A DNA stretch of 64,000 nt from an uncultured Oscillibacter sp. GTDB lineage: Bacteria; Bacillota; Clostridia; Oscillospirales; Oscillospiraceae. Of this stretch, positions 1 through 8,438 are shown one piece after another. A model generated the notes under the pieces. It searched no databases. It was not told the DNA's origin and saw only the letters and a program-made list of their open reading frames with translations. The DNA is taken from contig CAMBKF010000002.1 in assembly GCA_945868085.1 (NCBI GenBank), positions 1 through 64,000 of the forward strand, in the 5' to 3' direction. The stretch's first letter is position 1, and each line of letters opens with the position of its first letter. Made by a program: the position numbers and the translations under genes.

Positions 1-51
1 ACCTGCCTTTTAAGCAGGGTGTCCGGGGTTCGAATCCCCGACGGGGCACCA
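1..51 (+). tRNA. tRNA-Lys (UUU), 3' part only
   Basis: The window opens inside a tRNA. The anticodon stem is 2-6/14-18 with loop 7-13 and anticodon TTT at 9-11. The T arm is 24-28/36-40 with loop TTCGAAT. The 3' acceptor strand is 41-47, the discriminator is A48, and CCA is encoded at 49-51. The D arm and 5' acceptor strand lie left of the window. Confidence 0.93.
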
Positions 52-55
52 AAAA

Positions 56-85
56 AGAGCCACCCTTATAGGGTGGCTCTTTTTT
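56..85 (+). terminator. Rho-independent terminator of tRNA-Lys
   Basis: An 11-bp perfect stem (56-66/70-80) with a 3-nt loop is followed by a T run, directly after the tRNA CCA end. Confidence 0.9.
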
Positions 86-309
86 GGCGCCTACCGTTTT
101 TGCCTTGCAAAAACGGGCCGCAGGCGGCTCTTTATTTCAATAGTGAGGGAAAAACCCGCAGAGGTTTTTCCCTCACACTCCCTTTTCCTTGCGCAGTGCG
201 GAAATGCACTCATATTATGCCTACCCAAATCTGCAAAGATGAGCCACCCTTTCAGGGTGGCTCTTTTTTGGCGCCTACCGTTTTTGCGGTGCAAAACGGG
301 GCCGCAGGG
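57..309 (+). repeat. Direct duplication of the tRNA terminator block
   Basis: Positions 57-124 and 241-309 are near-identical: the same hairpin with only the loop changed (TAT versus TTC), the same T tract and the same GC-rich tail. No tRNA lies between them. The second hairpin (241-269) is itself a complete terminator. The spacer holds another hairpin element at 131-195. This is probably the scar of a tRNA repeat whose second gene was lost. Confidence 0.8.
131..195. repeat. Intergenic hairpin repeat, copy 1
   Basis: The element starts with ATTTCAATAGTGAGGG, has a stem closed by GTGAGGG/CCCTCAC, and ends in CACTCCCTTTTCCTTGCG. A second copy with a different loop lies at 26304-26362, so this is a dispersed non-coding repeat family. 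Function unknown. Confidence 0.65.
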
Positions 310-336
310 GCCCTTCAATTTTTGTGAAATTCCCGA

Positions 337-365
337 TTGCGCGGCGGCCCCGGCCGTGGTATGAT
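337..365 (+). promoter_or_regulatory. Probable promoter of the amidohydrolase gene
   Basis: TTGCGC (337-342) is followed after 17 bp by TATGAT (360-365), 35 bp before the start codon. Confidence 0.5.
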
Positions 366-400
366 GGGCGCAAATAAACCGCGCGAAAAAGGTGATAAAA

Positions 401-1234
401 ATGCGAAACGGAAGATTGCTGATCGACATGCATGTGCATCTTTCCCGGTATAAAGTCCAGTCTGAGAGCACCCGGCGCTGGTTCATCTCCCTCTACCCGT
501 CGGAGGCGGACTATGATGCCGTGTGCGATGCCTATGCGGCCCCGGATGATTTCTGCGCCATGCTGGCGGAAAAAGGCGTGGATTACGCCGTCATTCTGGC
601 GGAGGATACCCCGACCGTGACCGGCGTGGCGGGCAACGATATGGTGGCGGCCTTCTGCCAGGGGCACCCGCAGCTGCTGCCCTTCTGCACATTTGATCCC
701 CTGCGGGAAAAGGATATGCCCGGGCAGCTGCGCCGCCTGGCGGCGCAGGGCTTCCGGGGCGTGAAGCTCTATCCCACCTATAACTTTTTCTACCCCAACG
801 ACCCCATGATGTACCTCCTGTACGAGACGGCGCAGGAGCTGGGGCTGCCGGTGATGTTCCACACGGGCCTGTCCGTGTTCAAGAATTCCCGGCTGAAGTA
901 TGGCGACCCGATCTTCTACGATGACATCGCCGTGGATTTCCCGGATCTGAAGCTCGTCATGTGCCACGGCGGACGGGACTGCTGGTATAAGGAAGCGGTG
1001 ACCGTTGCGCGGCTGCATGAAAATGTATATATCGACGTGGCGGGTCTGCCGCCCAAGAAGCTGCTGACGTATTTCCCCGACCTGCCCCGGCTGGCCCATA
1101 AGTTCGTATTCGGCACGGATTGGCCCAGCGTGGATATGGGCAAAAATGCCGACGACCTGGCGCGCCTGCCGCTGCCGGAGGAGGCCGTGCGCGGCATCCT
1201 GGGAGAGACCGCCAAAGGCCTGCTGGGCCTGTAG
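401..1234 (+). CDS. Amidohydrolase family metal-dependent hydrolase (amidohydrolase_2/TIM-barrel type)
   Basis: The 277-residue protein has the order of metal ligands of the amidohydrolase superfamily: H-x-H near residues 11-13 (DMHVHL), a lysine in GVKLYP near 122, histidines in MFHTG and MCHGG in the middle, and the late aspartate in FGTDWP. This suits a soluble decarboxylase or hydrolase of the PF04909 group; the substrate cannot be told. The ATG at 401 is chosen because AAAAAGGTG sits 7 bp upstream; a GTG at 392 lies inside that ribosome binding site. It stands alone and is followed by a separate transporter gene. Confidence 0.85.
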   Translation: MRNGRLLIDMHVHLSRYKVQSESTRRWFISLYPSEADYDAVCDAYAAPDDFCAMLAEKGVDYAVILAEDTPTVTGVAGNDMVAAFCQGHPQLLPFCTFDPLREKDMPGQLRRLAAQGFRGVKLYPTYNFFYPNDPMMYLLYETAQELGLPVMFHTGLSVFKNSRLKYGDPIFYDDIAVDFPDLKLVMCHGGRDCWYKEAVTVARLHENVYIDVAGLPPKKLLTYFPDLPRLAHKFVFGTDWPSVDMGKNADDLARLPLPEEAVRGILGETAKGLLGL

Positions 1235-1286
1235 TTCCCCGGGCCATTGGCCGGACCTCAAATTTTTACGAAATCAGGTTTTCCTT

Positions 1287-2156
1287 ATGAACAGATCAAC
1301 ACTGCAAGTTTTGGGCTGCTATATTCTCTGGGGGCTGCTGCCGGTATTCTGGAAGCTGCTCTCCGGCGTAAATTCCGCCTATGTGCTGGCCCAGCGGATC
1401 GTTTTTTCCTGCGTATTCTGCCTGGCGGTCCTCCTGGTCAAGCGGCGCGGCGGCGCGGTGCAGGCGATCCTCCGGGATAAAAAGCAGCGGCGCCTTTACC
1501 TGTGCTGCGGGCTGCTCATCACTGTGAACTGGGGCGTTTATATCCTCACCGTGGCCACCGGGCGCATTCTGGAGGCCAGCCTGGCCTATTATATGAACCC
1601 GCTGTTTTCCATCGTTATCGGGGCGCTGATCTTCAAGGAGCGGCTCAGCCCGGTGCGGTGGGTGTCCGTGGGCCTGGCGTTTGTGGGGGTGATGTACTCC
1701 GTGGTGCTGTACGGCAGCGTACCGTACCTGGCGGTGATCATCGGGCTGAGCTTTGCCCTGTACGGAGCGCTGAAGAAGGGCATAAAGGCCGAGAGCGAGG
1801 TCTCCATCTGTATGGAGACGCTGGCGGTGCTGCCCCTGGCCCTGGGCTTTATTCTGTATGCTCAGCTCTCGGGGCTGACCACCTACGCATCCCTCTCCGG
1901 CGGGGAGATGGCGCTGCTGGCGCTGACAGGCATTGTGACCTCCGTGCCGCTGATGCTGTTTGCCGGGGGCATCAAGAAGACCAGCATCACGGCTTCCGGC
2001 ATACTGATGTATGTGAATCCCACGCTGCAGCTGCTGCTGGGCGTATTTGCCTACGGGGAGGAGTTTACAAAGGCCAATGCCGTGACCTTCGCCTTCGTGT
2101 GGCTGGCGGTGATCCTGTTCGTGGCGGACGGCCTGCGCCACCGGAAAAAAGCATAA
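1287..2156 (+). CDS. rarD: RarD/EamA family permease
   Basis: A 289-residue integral membrane protein with about ten hydrophobic segments and the opening typical of RarD proteins (NRSTLQVLGCYILWGLLPVF). RarD-type DMT carriers are predicted small-molecule transporters; the Escherichia coli name comes from chloramphenicol sensitivity and the true substrate is unknown. The ATG at 1287 gives the family's usual N-terminus; upstream in-frame codons overlap the amidohydrolase gene and encode no recognisable sequence. Convergent with the PPC-domain gene, with terminators between. Confidence 0.85.
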   Translation: MNRSTLQVLGCYILWGLLPVFWKLLSGVNSAYVLAQRIVFSCVFCLAVLLVKRRGGAVQAILRDKKQRRLYLCCGLLITVNWGVYILTVATGRILEASLAYYMNPLFSIVIGALIFKERLSPVRWVSVGLAFVGVMYSVVLYGSVPYLAVIIGLSFALYGALKKGIKAESEVSICMETLAVLPLALGFILYAQLSGLTTYASLSGGEMALLALTGIVTSVPLMLFAGGIKKTSITASGILMYVNPTLQLLLGVFAYGEEFTKANAVTFAFVWLAVILFVADGLRHRKKA

Positions 2157-2157
2157 A

Positions 2158-2200
2158 AAAGCCTCGCAGAGTTCGCGTCCGCAGACGCGAAAAATTCAGA
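2158..2200 (+). repeat. Short dispersed repeat, copy 1
   Basis: AAAGCCTCGCAGAG at 2158-2171 is followed by a GC-rich CGC..CGCAGACG segment and an A run. The same 14-mer with a similar tail recurs at 30076-30115 in front of the lyase gene. Function unknown. Confidence 0.5.
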
Positions 2201-2241
2201 TCATTTTTCACCGCGACATGTGCGTGGGGGAAAATACCTCT

Positions 2242-2300
2242 CAGTCTGCTGCGCGCATAATTTTGGCGCAGTGCGCCAAAATTATGCGCGCAGCAGACTG
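2242..2300. repeat. Perfect 29-bp inverted repeat with 1-nt spacer
   Basis: The arms 2242-2270 and 2272-2300 are exact reverse complements, giving a 59-nt near-palindrome. It starts with CAGTCTGCTGCG and ends with CGCAGCAGACTG. It is not followed by a T run. A second imperfect inverted repeat follows at 2310-2339. Confidence 0.9.
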
Positions 2301-2344
2301 CAAGCCTTTTGTCGGAAAAATCCAATGGATTTTTCGACAGTCTC

Positions 2345-2378
2345 AAAAAATGGACTGCGAATGCAGTCCATTTTTTTT
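2345..2378. terminator. Bidirectional terminator between rarD and the PPC-domain gene
   Basis: The 8-bp stem TGGACTGC/GCAGTCCA (2351-2358/2363-2370) is flanked by an A run on the left and eight Ts on the right, so it can stop transcription from both converging genes. Confidence 0.9.
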
Positions 2379-2387
2379 GCGTAAGAA

Positions 2388-2807
2388 TTAAAACCGGAAC
2401 AGATTCAGCCCGATCTCCTCGCTGAAGCGCCGGTCCACCATGCCGTCGATGACAGTGATGACCATCTCGCACACCGCGCTGACCACGGCCCGATTCAGGT
2501 GCCCGCCGAATACCTGCCCCTTTTCATCGCCTGCGCTCATGTGCAGGTGGGTGTAGAACGCGCCATCCATGGTGTTGATGGTGCCGGTGAGGGAGACGAT
2601 CTCAAAATTTCCCTTAAAATCGTTGGCGTGATACTGCTTCTCGTCCACATTGTAAACGCCCACGGTAAAGTCGTTGGTGGCGCCCAGGGCGCTGACGCTG
2701 GCCAGCTGGATGTGCTCGGCCCCGGCGATCGCCTTTACGGCCGCCAAAATCTCCTCGCCGCGGTCGATCCGCGCCACGATGGTATTGCCGAATCTTCTGT
2801 ATTCCAT
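2388..2807 (-). CDS. PPC/DUF296 domain-containing protein
   Basis: The 139-residue protein is a single PPC (plant and prokaryote conserved, DUF296) domain. Visible landmarks are the LASVSALGA strand early on, the THLHMS metal-ligand-like segment near 88-93 and the GGHLNRA motif near 101-107. Bacterial members are small trimeric proteins often annotated as DNA-binding, mainly because plant relatives carry AT-hooks; no AT-hook is present here. A ribosome binding site (GGAGAA) precedes the ATG. It lies 21 bp downstream of ftsK on the same strand and may be cotranscribed with it. Confidence 0.85.
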   Translation of the reverse strand: MEYRRFGNTIVARIDRGEEILAAVKAIAGAEHIQLASVSALGATNDFTVGVYNVDEKQYHANDFKGNFEIVSLTGTINTMDGAFYTHLHMSAGDEKGQVFGGHLNRAVVSAVCEMVITVIDGMVDRRFSEEIGLNLFRF

Positions 2808-2828
2808 GGTGTTCTCCTTCCTGCGCCC

Positions 2829-5381
2829 TCAGTCCAGGGCGTCATGGCTTTCAAATACATCCCGGATGGTGCCGGCCCGGTCGAATTCCGGCTCCGGCTC
2901 CGCCTTGCCCATCTGCATCTCCTGCCACTTGGCCTTGTCAATGAGCAGCTGCCGGGGCTTGGAGCCCTCGAAGGGGCCTACGATGCCCCGTTCCTCCATC
3001 TGGTCCACCAGTCGGGCGGCCCGGGAATAGCCCAGCTTCAGCCGCCGCTGCAGCATGGAGACGCTGGCCTGTCCCGTTTCCAGCACCACCTCCACGGCGG
3101 CGGGGAGCAGCTCGTCGGCGTCGTCTGCCGGGGCGGCATCCGGGGCAGGGGAGCCCTTCTTGTCCTTTTCCTGTACCACCTGCTCGATCTGCCGGATCAC
3201 ATCCTCGGAGTAGGACGCCTCGCCCGTCTCCTTGATGAACTCCACCACCCGCTCGATCTCCTCTGCGGTGATGAAGCAGCCCTGGACGCGCCGGGGCTTG
3301 CCCTCGCCCAGGGGGGCGTAAAGCATGTCGCCCTTGCCCACCAGCTTCTCGGCGCCGGGGGTGTCCAGAATGATCCGGGACTCCATGGAGGAGGCCACGG
3401 CGAAGGCGATGCGGCTGGGGATGTTGGCCTTCATGAGGCCGGTGATGACGTCGGCGGAGGGCCGCTGGGTGGCGATGACCAGGTGCATGCCGGCGGCACG
3501 GCCCATCTGGGCCACCCGGCAGATGGAGTCCTCCACCTCCTTGGCAGCCACCAGCATCAGGTCGGCCAGCTCGTCGATGACCACCACCACCGTAGGCAGC
3601 TTTTTCATCTTCTCACCGTTTTCGTCCGGCTGGGACTGCTCCGCCAGGGCGTTGTAGGCGCTGAGCTCCTTCACGCCGTTCTCGGAGAAGAGCTTATAGC
3701 GCTTCATCATTTCGAACACCGCCCACTGCAGGGCGCCTGCGGCCTTTTTGGGGTCCGTGACCACGGGGATCAGCAGGTGGGGGATGCCGTTATAGGGGGC
3801 CAGCTCCACCATTTTCGGGTCCACCATGATGAACCGCACTTCCTCCGGGGTAGACTTATACAGCATGCTCACAATGAGGGAGTTGGTACACACGGATTTG
3901 CCGGAGCCGGTGGTGCCGGCGATGAGCACATGGGGGAGCTTTGCGATGTCGCCGATGATGCGGTTGCCGCCGATGTCCTTGCCCACGGCGAAAGCCACGG
4001 CGGACTTATGGCCGGTGAACTCCCGGGACTCGATGACCTCCCGGATGCGCACCGGGGTCACGGCCCGGTTGGGCACCTCGATGCCCACGGCGGAGATCTT
4101 TCCCGGCACCGGGGCCACCCGGACGCTGCCCACGCCCAGGGCCAGGGCAATGTCGTCGGATAGATTGGTGATCTTGGATAGCTTCACCCCCTGGGGCTGG
4201 GCGAACTCATACCGGGTGACGCTGGGACCGCGCACCACCTCGCCGGGCCGGGCGTCTACGCCGAAGCTGCGCAGGGTGTCCGCCAGGCGCTTGGAGTTGC
4301 TGCGCATCTCCGCCCCGGCCTCGGTAAAGCTGCCTGCCTCCCCCTGGTCCAGCAGGGTGATGGGCGGGTACTGGTACTGCTCTCCGGGCTGGGAGAGCTC
4401 CTGCTCGATCTGGCGGCTCACCTCCTGGGCGGTCTTTTCCAAATCCACAGGCTCGGCCGGCTCGGTCTTAGCAGGCTCGGCCGGCTTGGCCGGCTCGCTC
4501 CAGGGCGTGGGAGCCGGTTCCGGGGCTGCCTCGGGTTCGATGGCTTCAGTGGTTTCAGCGGCAGCGGGCGTATCCTTGGGCGGCTGGAGCACCTCGTCCG
4601 GAGTAGGCGTCCGGCGGCGGCTGAAGAAGGACTTCTTCTCCGCCTGCAGGGGGGAGCCCTCCGGAATGGGCTCTTTTTCGTCGTCCAGAGGGATGTCGAT
4701 CTGCGGGCTGCGCCGCCGGGGAGCGGCCTTCCCGGCAGACCGGGCGGGGGCACTCTCCGCCGGGCTTTCCGGTTCACCTTCGGCCTCCTGGGCCCGCTGA
4801 GCGGCCCGCTGGCGGGCCTTCTCCGCCACCTGGGCCGGGGTGGTGCGCAGCATGACGAACACGCACACCAGCAGACCGATGACCGCCAGAATGGCAAACA
4901 CGGCCTCGCTTATGTACGTCTTTCCCAGCTCTGTCAGGCCGCCGCACAGCACGCCGCCGCCGGTGAGGGCCTGTCCCTCCGCCCACAGGGCGGACAGGGA
5001 CGCACCCGCCGCGGCCTTTGCCAGCAGCAGATGCAGCAGGCTGCCTCCCAACAGGGGAGTGAGCAGGGCACACAGCACCCGCCCGGCGGCCTTGCGCTCC
5101 CGGTGCAGCAGCAGGAACAGACCGCTTACCAGCAGCATCACGGCCCACAGCCAGTAGCCATAGCCGCACAGCCCTGTCAGGGCCCCGCGCAGGAGCTTCA
5201 GGAGCACGGCCTCCGCGTTAAAGTAGCTCACGGCTATGCACAGGGCCAGCAGCAGGCATAGAATGCCCCCGGCAATGCGCGCGCCCGGTCCACGCTCCCG
5301 GGGAGCGGGGGCGGGGCTGCGCTGGGCGGCGGATCTTTTTCCGGATGCCTGGGTCGTTTTTTTCTTGGTGGATTGAGCCAT
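2829..5381 (-). CDS. ftsK: FtsK/SpoIIIE family DNA translocase
   Basis: The 850-residue protein has four hydrophobic segments in the first 190 residues and a Pro/Ala/Glu-rich linker. The FtsK motor follows, with Walker A GTTGSGKS near 492 and Walker B VVVVIDELADLM near 602. A C-terminal winged-helix gamma domain lies near 757-805. It pumps DNA through the division septum during segregation or into the forespore. The ATG at 5381 has GGGAGAA upstream; a longer in-frame extension lacks a ribosome binding site. The residues do not separate the SpoIIIE role from the FtsK role. It follows uppP on the same strand. Confidence 0.95.
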   Translation of the reverse strand: MAQSTKKKTTQASGKRSAAQRSPAPAPRERGPGARIAGGILCLLLALCIAVSYFNAEAVLLKLLRGALTGLCGYGYWLWAVMLLVSGLFLLLHRERKAAGRVLCALLTPLLGGSLLHLLLAKAAAGASLSALWAEGQALTGGGVLCGGLTELGKTYISEAVFAILAVIGLLVCVFVMLRTTPAQVAEKARQRAAQRAQEAEGEPESPAESAPARSAGKAAPRRRSPQIDIPLDDEKEPIPEGSPLQAEKKSFFSRRRTPTPDEVLQPPKDTPAAAETTEAIEPEAAPEPAPTPWSEPAKPAEPAKTEPAEPVDLEKTAQEVSRQIEQELSQPGEQYQYPPITLLDQGEAGSFTEAGAEMRSNSKRLADTLRSFGVDARPGEVVRGPSVTRYEFAQPQGVKLSKITNLSDDIALALGVGSVRVAPVPGKISAVGIEVPNRAVTPVRIREVIESREFTGHKSAVAFAVGKDIGGNRIIGDIAKLPHVLIAGTTGSGKSVCTNSLIVSMLYKSTPEEVRFIMVDPKMVELAPYNGIPHLLIPVVTDPKKAAGALQWAVFEMMKRYKLFSENGVKELSAYNALAEQSQPDENGEKMKKLPTVVVVIDELADLMLVAAKEVEDSICRVAQMGRAAGMHLVIATQRPSADVITGLMKANIPSRIAFAVASSMESRIILDTPGAEKLVGKGDMLYAPLGEGKPRRVQGCFITAEEIERVVEFIKETGEASYSEDVIRQIEQVVQEKDKKGSPAPDAAPADDADELLPAAVEVVLETGQASVSMLQRRLKLGYSRAARLVDQMEERGIVGPFEGSKPRQLLIDKAKWQEMQMGKAEPEPEFDRAGTIRDVFESHDALD

Positions 5382-5426
5382 GTTTTCTCCCGTTCTGCCG
5401 CCGCAGGGGCGGCACATGTATAGCGA

Positions 5427-6263
5427 TTACTTCTTGATAAAGTTCAGGATCAGGGTCAGCAGGCCCACGGCCCAGCAGTAGTAGGCGAAGAAGCCGAACT
5501 TGCCCTTGTCCGCGATCATTTTCAGCAGCCGGATGCACAGATATCCCACCACGGCGGCGGTGATGACACCCACCAGGTATACCGGCACCTGGCTCCAGTC
5601 GATGCCCGCGTCCATGGCGTCCTTCAGGCTGAGGATGTTGGCGCCCAGCACAGCGGGGATGCTCAGCAGGAAGGAAAAACGCACGGCGAACTTCCGCTCA
5701 TAGCCCACGAAGCAGCCGGTGGTGATGGTCATGCCGGAGCGGGAAATGCCGGGCATGGTGGCAATAGCCTGGCCCACGCCCACAATGAGAGCCGAGAGGA
5801 CCCCGGCGCTGGCCTCGGTCTTGCGGCCCTTTTTCACCCGGTCGCTGGCGAACAGCAGCAGGCCCGTGACAATGAGGGCCGCGCCGATAAAGACCATGTT
5901 GCTGCTGAGGCCCTGCACCTTATCTTTAATAGGCAGCACCGCAAACAGCGGCAGGGTGCCCACGATGATCAGCAGGATCAGCCGCCGGGCCGGAGGCACC
6001 GGGGTGGGGGTAGAGTGATGGGCGATGTCCCGCACGCCGTAAACCAGCTCCCGGACCATATCCTTGATCTCCCCCCAGTAGGCCACGAACACGGCCACCA
6101 GGGTGCCCAGGTGCAGCAGTACGTCAAAGAACTCCGGCACCACGCCGGCGTCCTGCATGCCCAGCAGGTTCTGCGCAATGGCCAGATGGCCGCTGCTGGA
6201 GATGGGCAAAAACTCGGCAACGCCCTGGATCAACCCCAGCAGAAAAGATGAAAAGAATGACAT
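5427..6263 (-). CDS. uppP: Undecaprenyl-diphosphatase (BacA/UppP family)
   Basis: The 278-residue multi-spanning protein opens with the UppP signature (LGLIQGVAEFLPISSSGHL near 9-27, containing the catalytic Glu/Ser-rich motif) and has the second conserved loop PGISRSGMT in the middle. It removes a phosphate from undecaprenyl diphosphate, recycling the lipid carrier for peptidoglycan and surface polymers. That fits its position head-to-head with the polysaccharide locus. The start at 6263 is set by AGGAGAT; an upstream in-frame extension has no membrane or family sequence. Confidence 0.95.
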   Translation of the reverse strand: MSFFSSFLLGLIQGVAEFLPISSSGHLAIAQNLLGMQDAGVVPEFFDVLLHLGTLVAVFVAYWGEIKDMVRELVYGVRDIAHHSTPTPVPPARRLILLIIVGTLPLFAVLPIKDKVQGLSSNMVFIGAALIVTGLLLFASDRVKKGRKTEASAGVLSALIVGVGQAIATMPGISRSGMTITTGCFVGYERKFAVRFSFLLSIPAVLGANILSLKDAMDAGIDWSQVPVYLVGVITAAVVGYLCIRLLKMIADKGKFGFFAYYCWAVGLLTLILNFIKK

Positions 6264-6452
6264 AAGTAAAGATCTCCTATCTAAAAATGATTGTAAACGG
6301 TATAAACTTGTCGAAATATTACGGTCTGTATATGCCTTATCCGGCCAGTTATTTATTATAGCATACTTCACCGCGAATTACCACACTTTCTGCCCCCGGT
6401 AAAAAGAGAAACCGGCCGCCCGCCGCTGTCACTGTATGTTCACAAAAAAGCC

Positions 6453-6481
6453 TTGATTTGAATAGGGGACAGTGCTATAAT
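6453..6481 (+). promoter_or_regulatory. Promoter of the surface polysaccharide operon
   Basis: TTGATT (6453-6458) and TATAAT (6476-6481) are 17 bp apart, 68 bp upstream of the first aminotransferase gene. This is the clearest sigma-A-type promoter before the locus. Confidence 0.75.
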
Positions 6482-6548
6482 TTTTCATATTTGATAGTAT
6501 ACCTCACTTTGCCCTTTTTGGGCTTATCACGAGAAACGAGGGGATTTT

Positions 6549-7748
6549 ATGCACAAAATACCGTTTAGCCCGCCGGATATTACGGAGGCTGAAATTCAGG
6601 AAGTTTGCGAGGCCCTGCGCTCCGGCTGGATCACCACCGGGCCCAAGACCAAGGAGTTTGAGCGGCAGATCGCTGCCTACTGCGGGACGGATAAGGCCGT
6701 GTGCCTCAACTCCGCCACCGCCTGTCTGGAGATGACCCTGCGCATCCTGGGCATCGGCCCCGGGGACGAGGTCATCACCTCCGCCTATACCTACACCGCC
6801 TCCGCCAGCCCCGTGTGCCATGTGGGTGCCAAGCTGGTGCTGGTGGACACTTTGCCGGGGTCCTATGAGATGGATCCGCAGCAGCTTTCTGCTGCTTTTA
6901 CAGAGCGCACCAAGGCGGTGATTCCCGTGGACCTGGGCGGCATCCTGGCGGATTACGACACGATCTTCTCCATCGTGGAGGATAAGAAGGCCCTGTTCAC
7001 CCCCGAGAGCGACCTGCAGAAGAAGATCGGCCGGGTGGCCGTGGTGGCCGACGGAGCCCACAGTTTCGGTGCCCAGCGCCACGGAAAGCGCTCCGGCTGC
7101 TTTGCGGACTTCACCACGTTTTCTTTCCACGCGGTGAAGAACCTCACCACCGCCGAGGGCGGCGCCGCCACCTGGAATCCCGCCCTGGGCCTGGATGACG
7201 AGGCTATTTATAAGCAGTATATGCTCCTGAGCCTCCATGGCCAGAATAAGGACGCCCTGGCCAAGACCAAGCCCGGCGCCTGGGAATACGATATTGTGGC
7301 TCCGCTCTATAAGTGCAACATGACGGATATTATGGCGGGCATCGGCCTGGCTCAGCTGAAGCGCTATCCGGATCTACTGAAAAAGCGGTATAGCCTGGTG
7401 CGGCTGTATGATGAGCTGCTCTCCGATTGCGGTGTGGAGCACGCCCCCCACTTCAGAGAGGACGAGGTTTCCAGCTGTCATCTGTACCTGGCCCGGCTCA
7501 CAGGCAAGACCATGGCCCAGCGTAACGAGATCATCGAGAAAATGGCCGAGCGTGGCGTTGCCACCAACGTACACTATAAGCCCCTGCCCCTGCTGACGGC
7601 GTATAAGAACCTGGGCTTTGATATAAAGGACTATCCCAATGCCCTGGCCCAGTTTGAAAACGAGATCACCCTGCCCCTGTACTCCACCCTTACGGAGGAG
7701 GATGTGCGGTTTATCTGCCAGACGCTGAAGGACTGCCTGCAGGGCTGA
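6549..7748 (+). CDS. DegT/DnrJ/EryC1/StrS family sugar aminotransferase
   Basis: A 399-residue PLP enzyme with the fold and landmarks of nucleotide-sugar aminotransferases: GSGWITTGP-like opening near 28-35, an aspartate in VVADGAHSFGA for the cofactor pyridine, and the Schiff-base lysine in SFHAVKNLTTAEGG near residue 200. It would aminate a keto-sugar nucleotide for the surface polymer. It is the first gene of the locus and is followed 25 bp later by the initiating sugar transferase, an order seen in PglE/PglC-type pairs. No partner dehydratase is seen here, so the sugar is unknown. Confidence 0.85.
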   Translation: MHKIPFSPPDITEAEIQEVCEALRSGWITTGPKTKEFERQIAAYCGTDKAVCLNSATACLEMTLRILGIGPGDEVITSAYTYTASASPVCHVGAKLVLVDTLPGSYEMDPQQLSAAFTERTKAVIPVDLGGILADYDTIFSIVEDKKALFTPESDLQKKIGRVAVVADGAHSFGAQRHGKRSGCFADFTTFSFHAVKNLTTAEGGAATWNPALGLDDEAIYKQYMLLSLHGQNKDALAKTKPGAWEYDIVAPLYKCNMTDIMAGIGLAQLKRYPDLLKKRYSLVRLYDELLSDCGVEHAPHFREDEVSSCHLYLARLTGKTMAQRNEIIEKMAERGVATNVHYKPLPLLTAYKNLGFDIKDYPNALAQFENEITLPLYSTLTEEDVRFICQTLKDCLQG

Positions 7749-7773
7749 TAAAAAAGGAAAAGGATACCGATTT

Positions 7774-8427
7774 ATGGACAATCAAAACGGCTCTCCGCAG
7801 CCCTTTGCGCCCATCACGCCGCCTTCGGCGGGGGCCATGGCCTGCAAGCGGGCCTTTGACATCGTGTGCTCTCTGCTGGGGCTCGTCGTGCTGAGCCCGC
7901 TGCTGCTGGTGGTCTCCCTGCTGGTGGCGGTGACCTCTCCCGGCGGCGTGTTCTTCCGGCAGGAGCGCATCGGCAAGGGCGGCAAGCCCTTCCGCATCTT
8001 CAAGTTTCGCTCCATGCGCAAGGATAACGCCGGCCTGAAGATCACCACCGGCAACGACAGCCGCATCACCCCCGTGGGCCGCTTCCTGCGCAAGAGCAAG
8101 ATAGACGAGCTGCCCCAGCTCATCAACGTCCTGGTGGGGGACATGAGCTTTGTGGGCCCCCGGCCGGAGGTGGCGGATTATGTGGACCTGTATACCCCTT
8201 ATCAGCGCCAGGTGCTGCTGGTGCGGCCCGGCATCACGGGCCTGGCCTCCATCCGCTTCCGCAATGAAAACGACCTGCTCACCGCCAGCGCCGATCCCAA
8301 CCGCACCTATATCGAGGAGATCATGCCCCGGAAGATCGACCTGGACCTGGAGTATATCCCCCATGCCTCGGTGTTTTATGACATCAAGCTGATTTTCCAG
8401 ACCTTCGCGGTGGTAATAAAGGAGTAA
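7774..8427 (+). CDS. Initiating sugar (phosphoglycosyl) transferase
   Basis: The 217-residue protein has one N-terminal hydrophobic helix (near 26-48) followed by the compact catalytic domain of bacterial sugar transferases, including FRQERIGKGGKPFRIFKFRSM, the acidic pair in KSKIDELPQL and the loop SFVGPRPE. The short single-helix form is the PglC-like monotopic class that moves a sugar phosphate to undecaprenyl phosphate, starting repeat-unit assembly. Start ATG follows AAGGAAAAGGAT. Its neighbours are an aminotransferase and a glycosyltransferase. Confidence 0.9.
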   Translation: MDNQNGSPQPFAPITPPSAGAMACKRAFDIVCSLLGLVVLSPLLLVVSLLVAVTSPGGVFFRQERIGKGGKPFRIFKFRSMRKDNAGLKITTGNDSRITPVGRFLRKSKIDELPQLINVLVGDMSFVGPRPEVADYVDLYTPYQRQVLLVRPGITGLASIRFRNENDLLTASADPNRTYIEEIMPRKIDLDLEYIPHASVFYDIKLIFQTFAVVIKE

Positions 8428-8438
8428 AGAGTAGTTTT

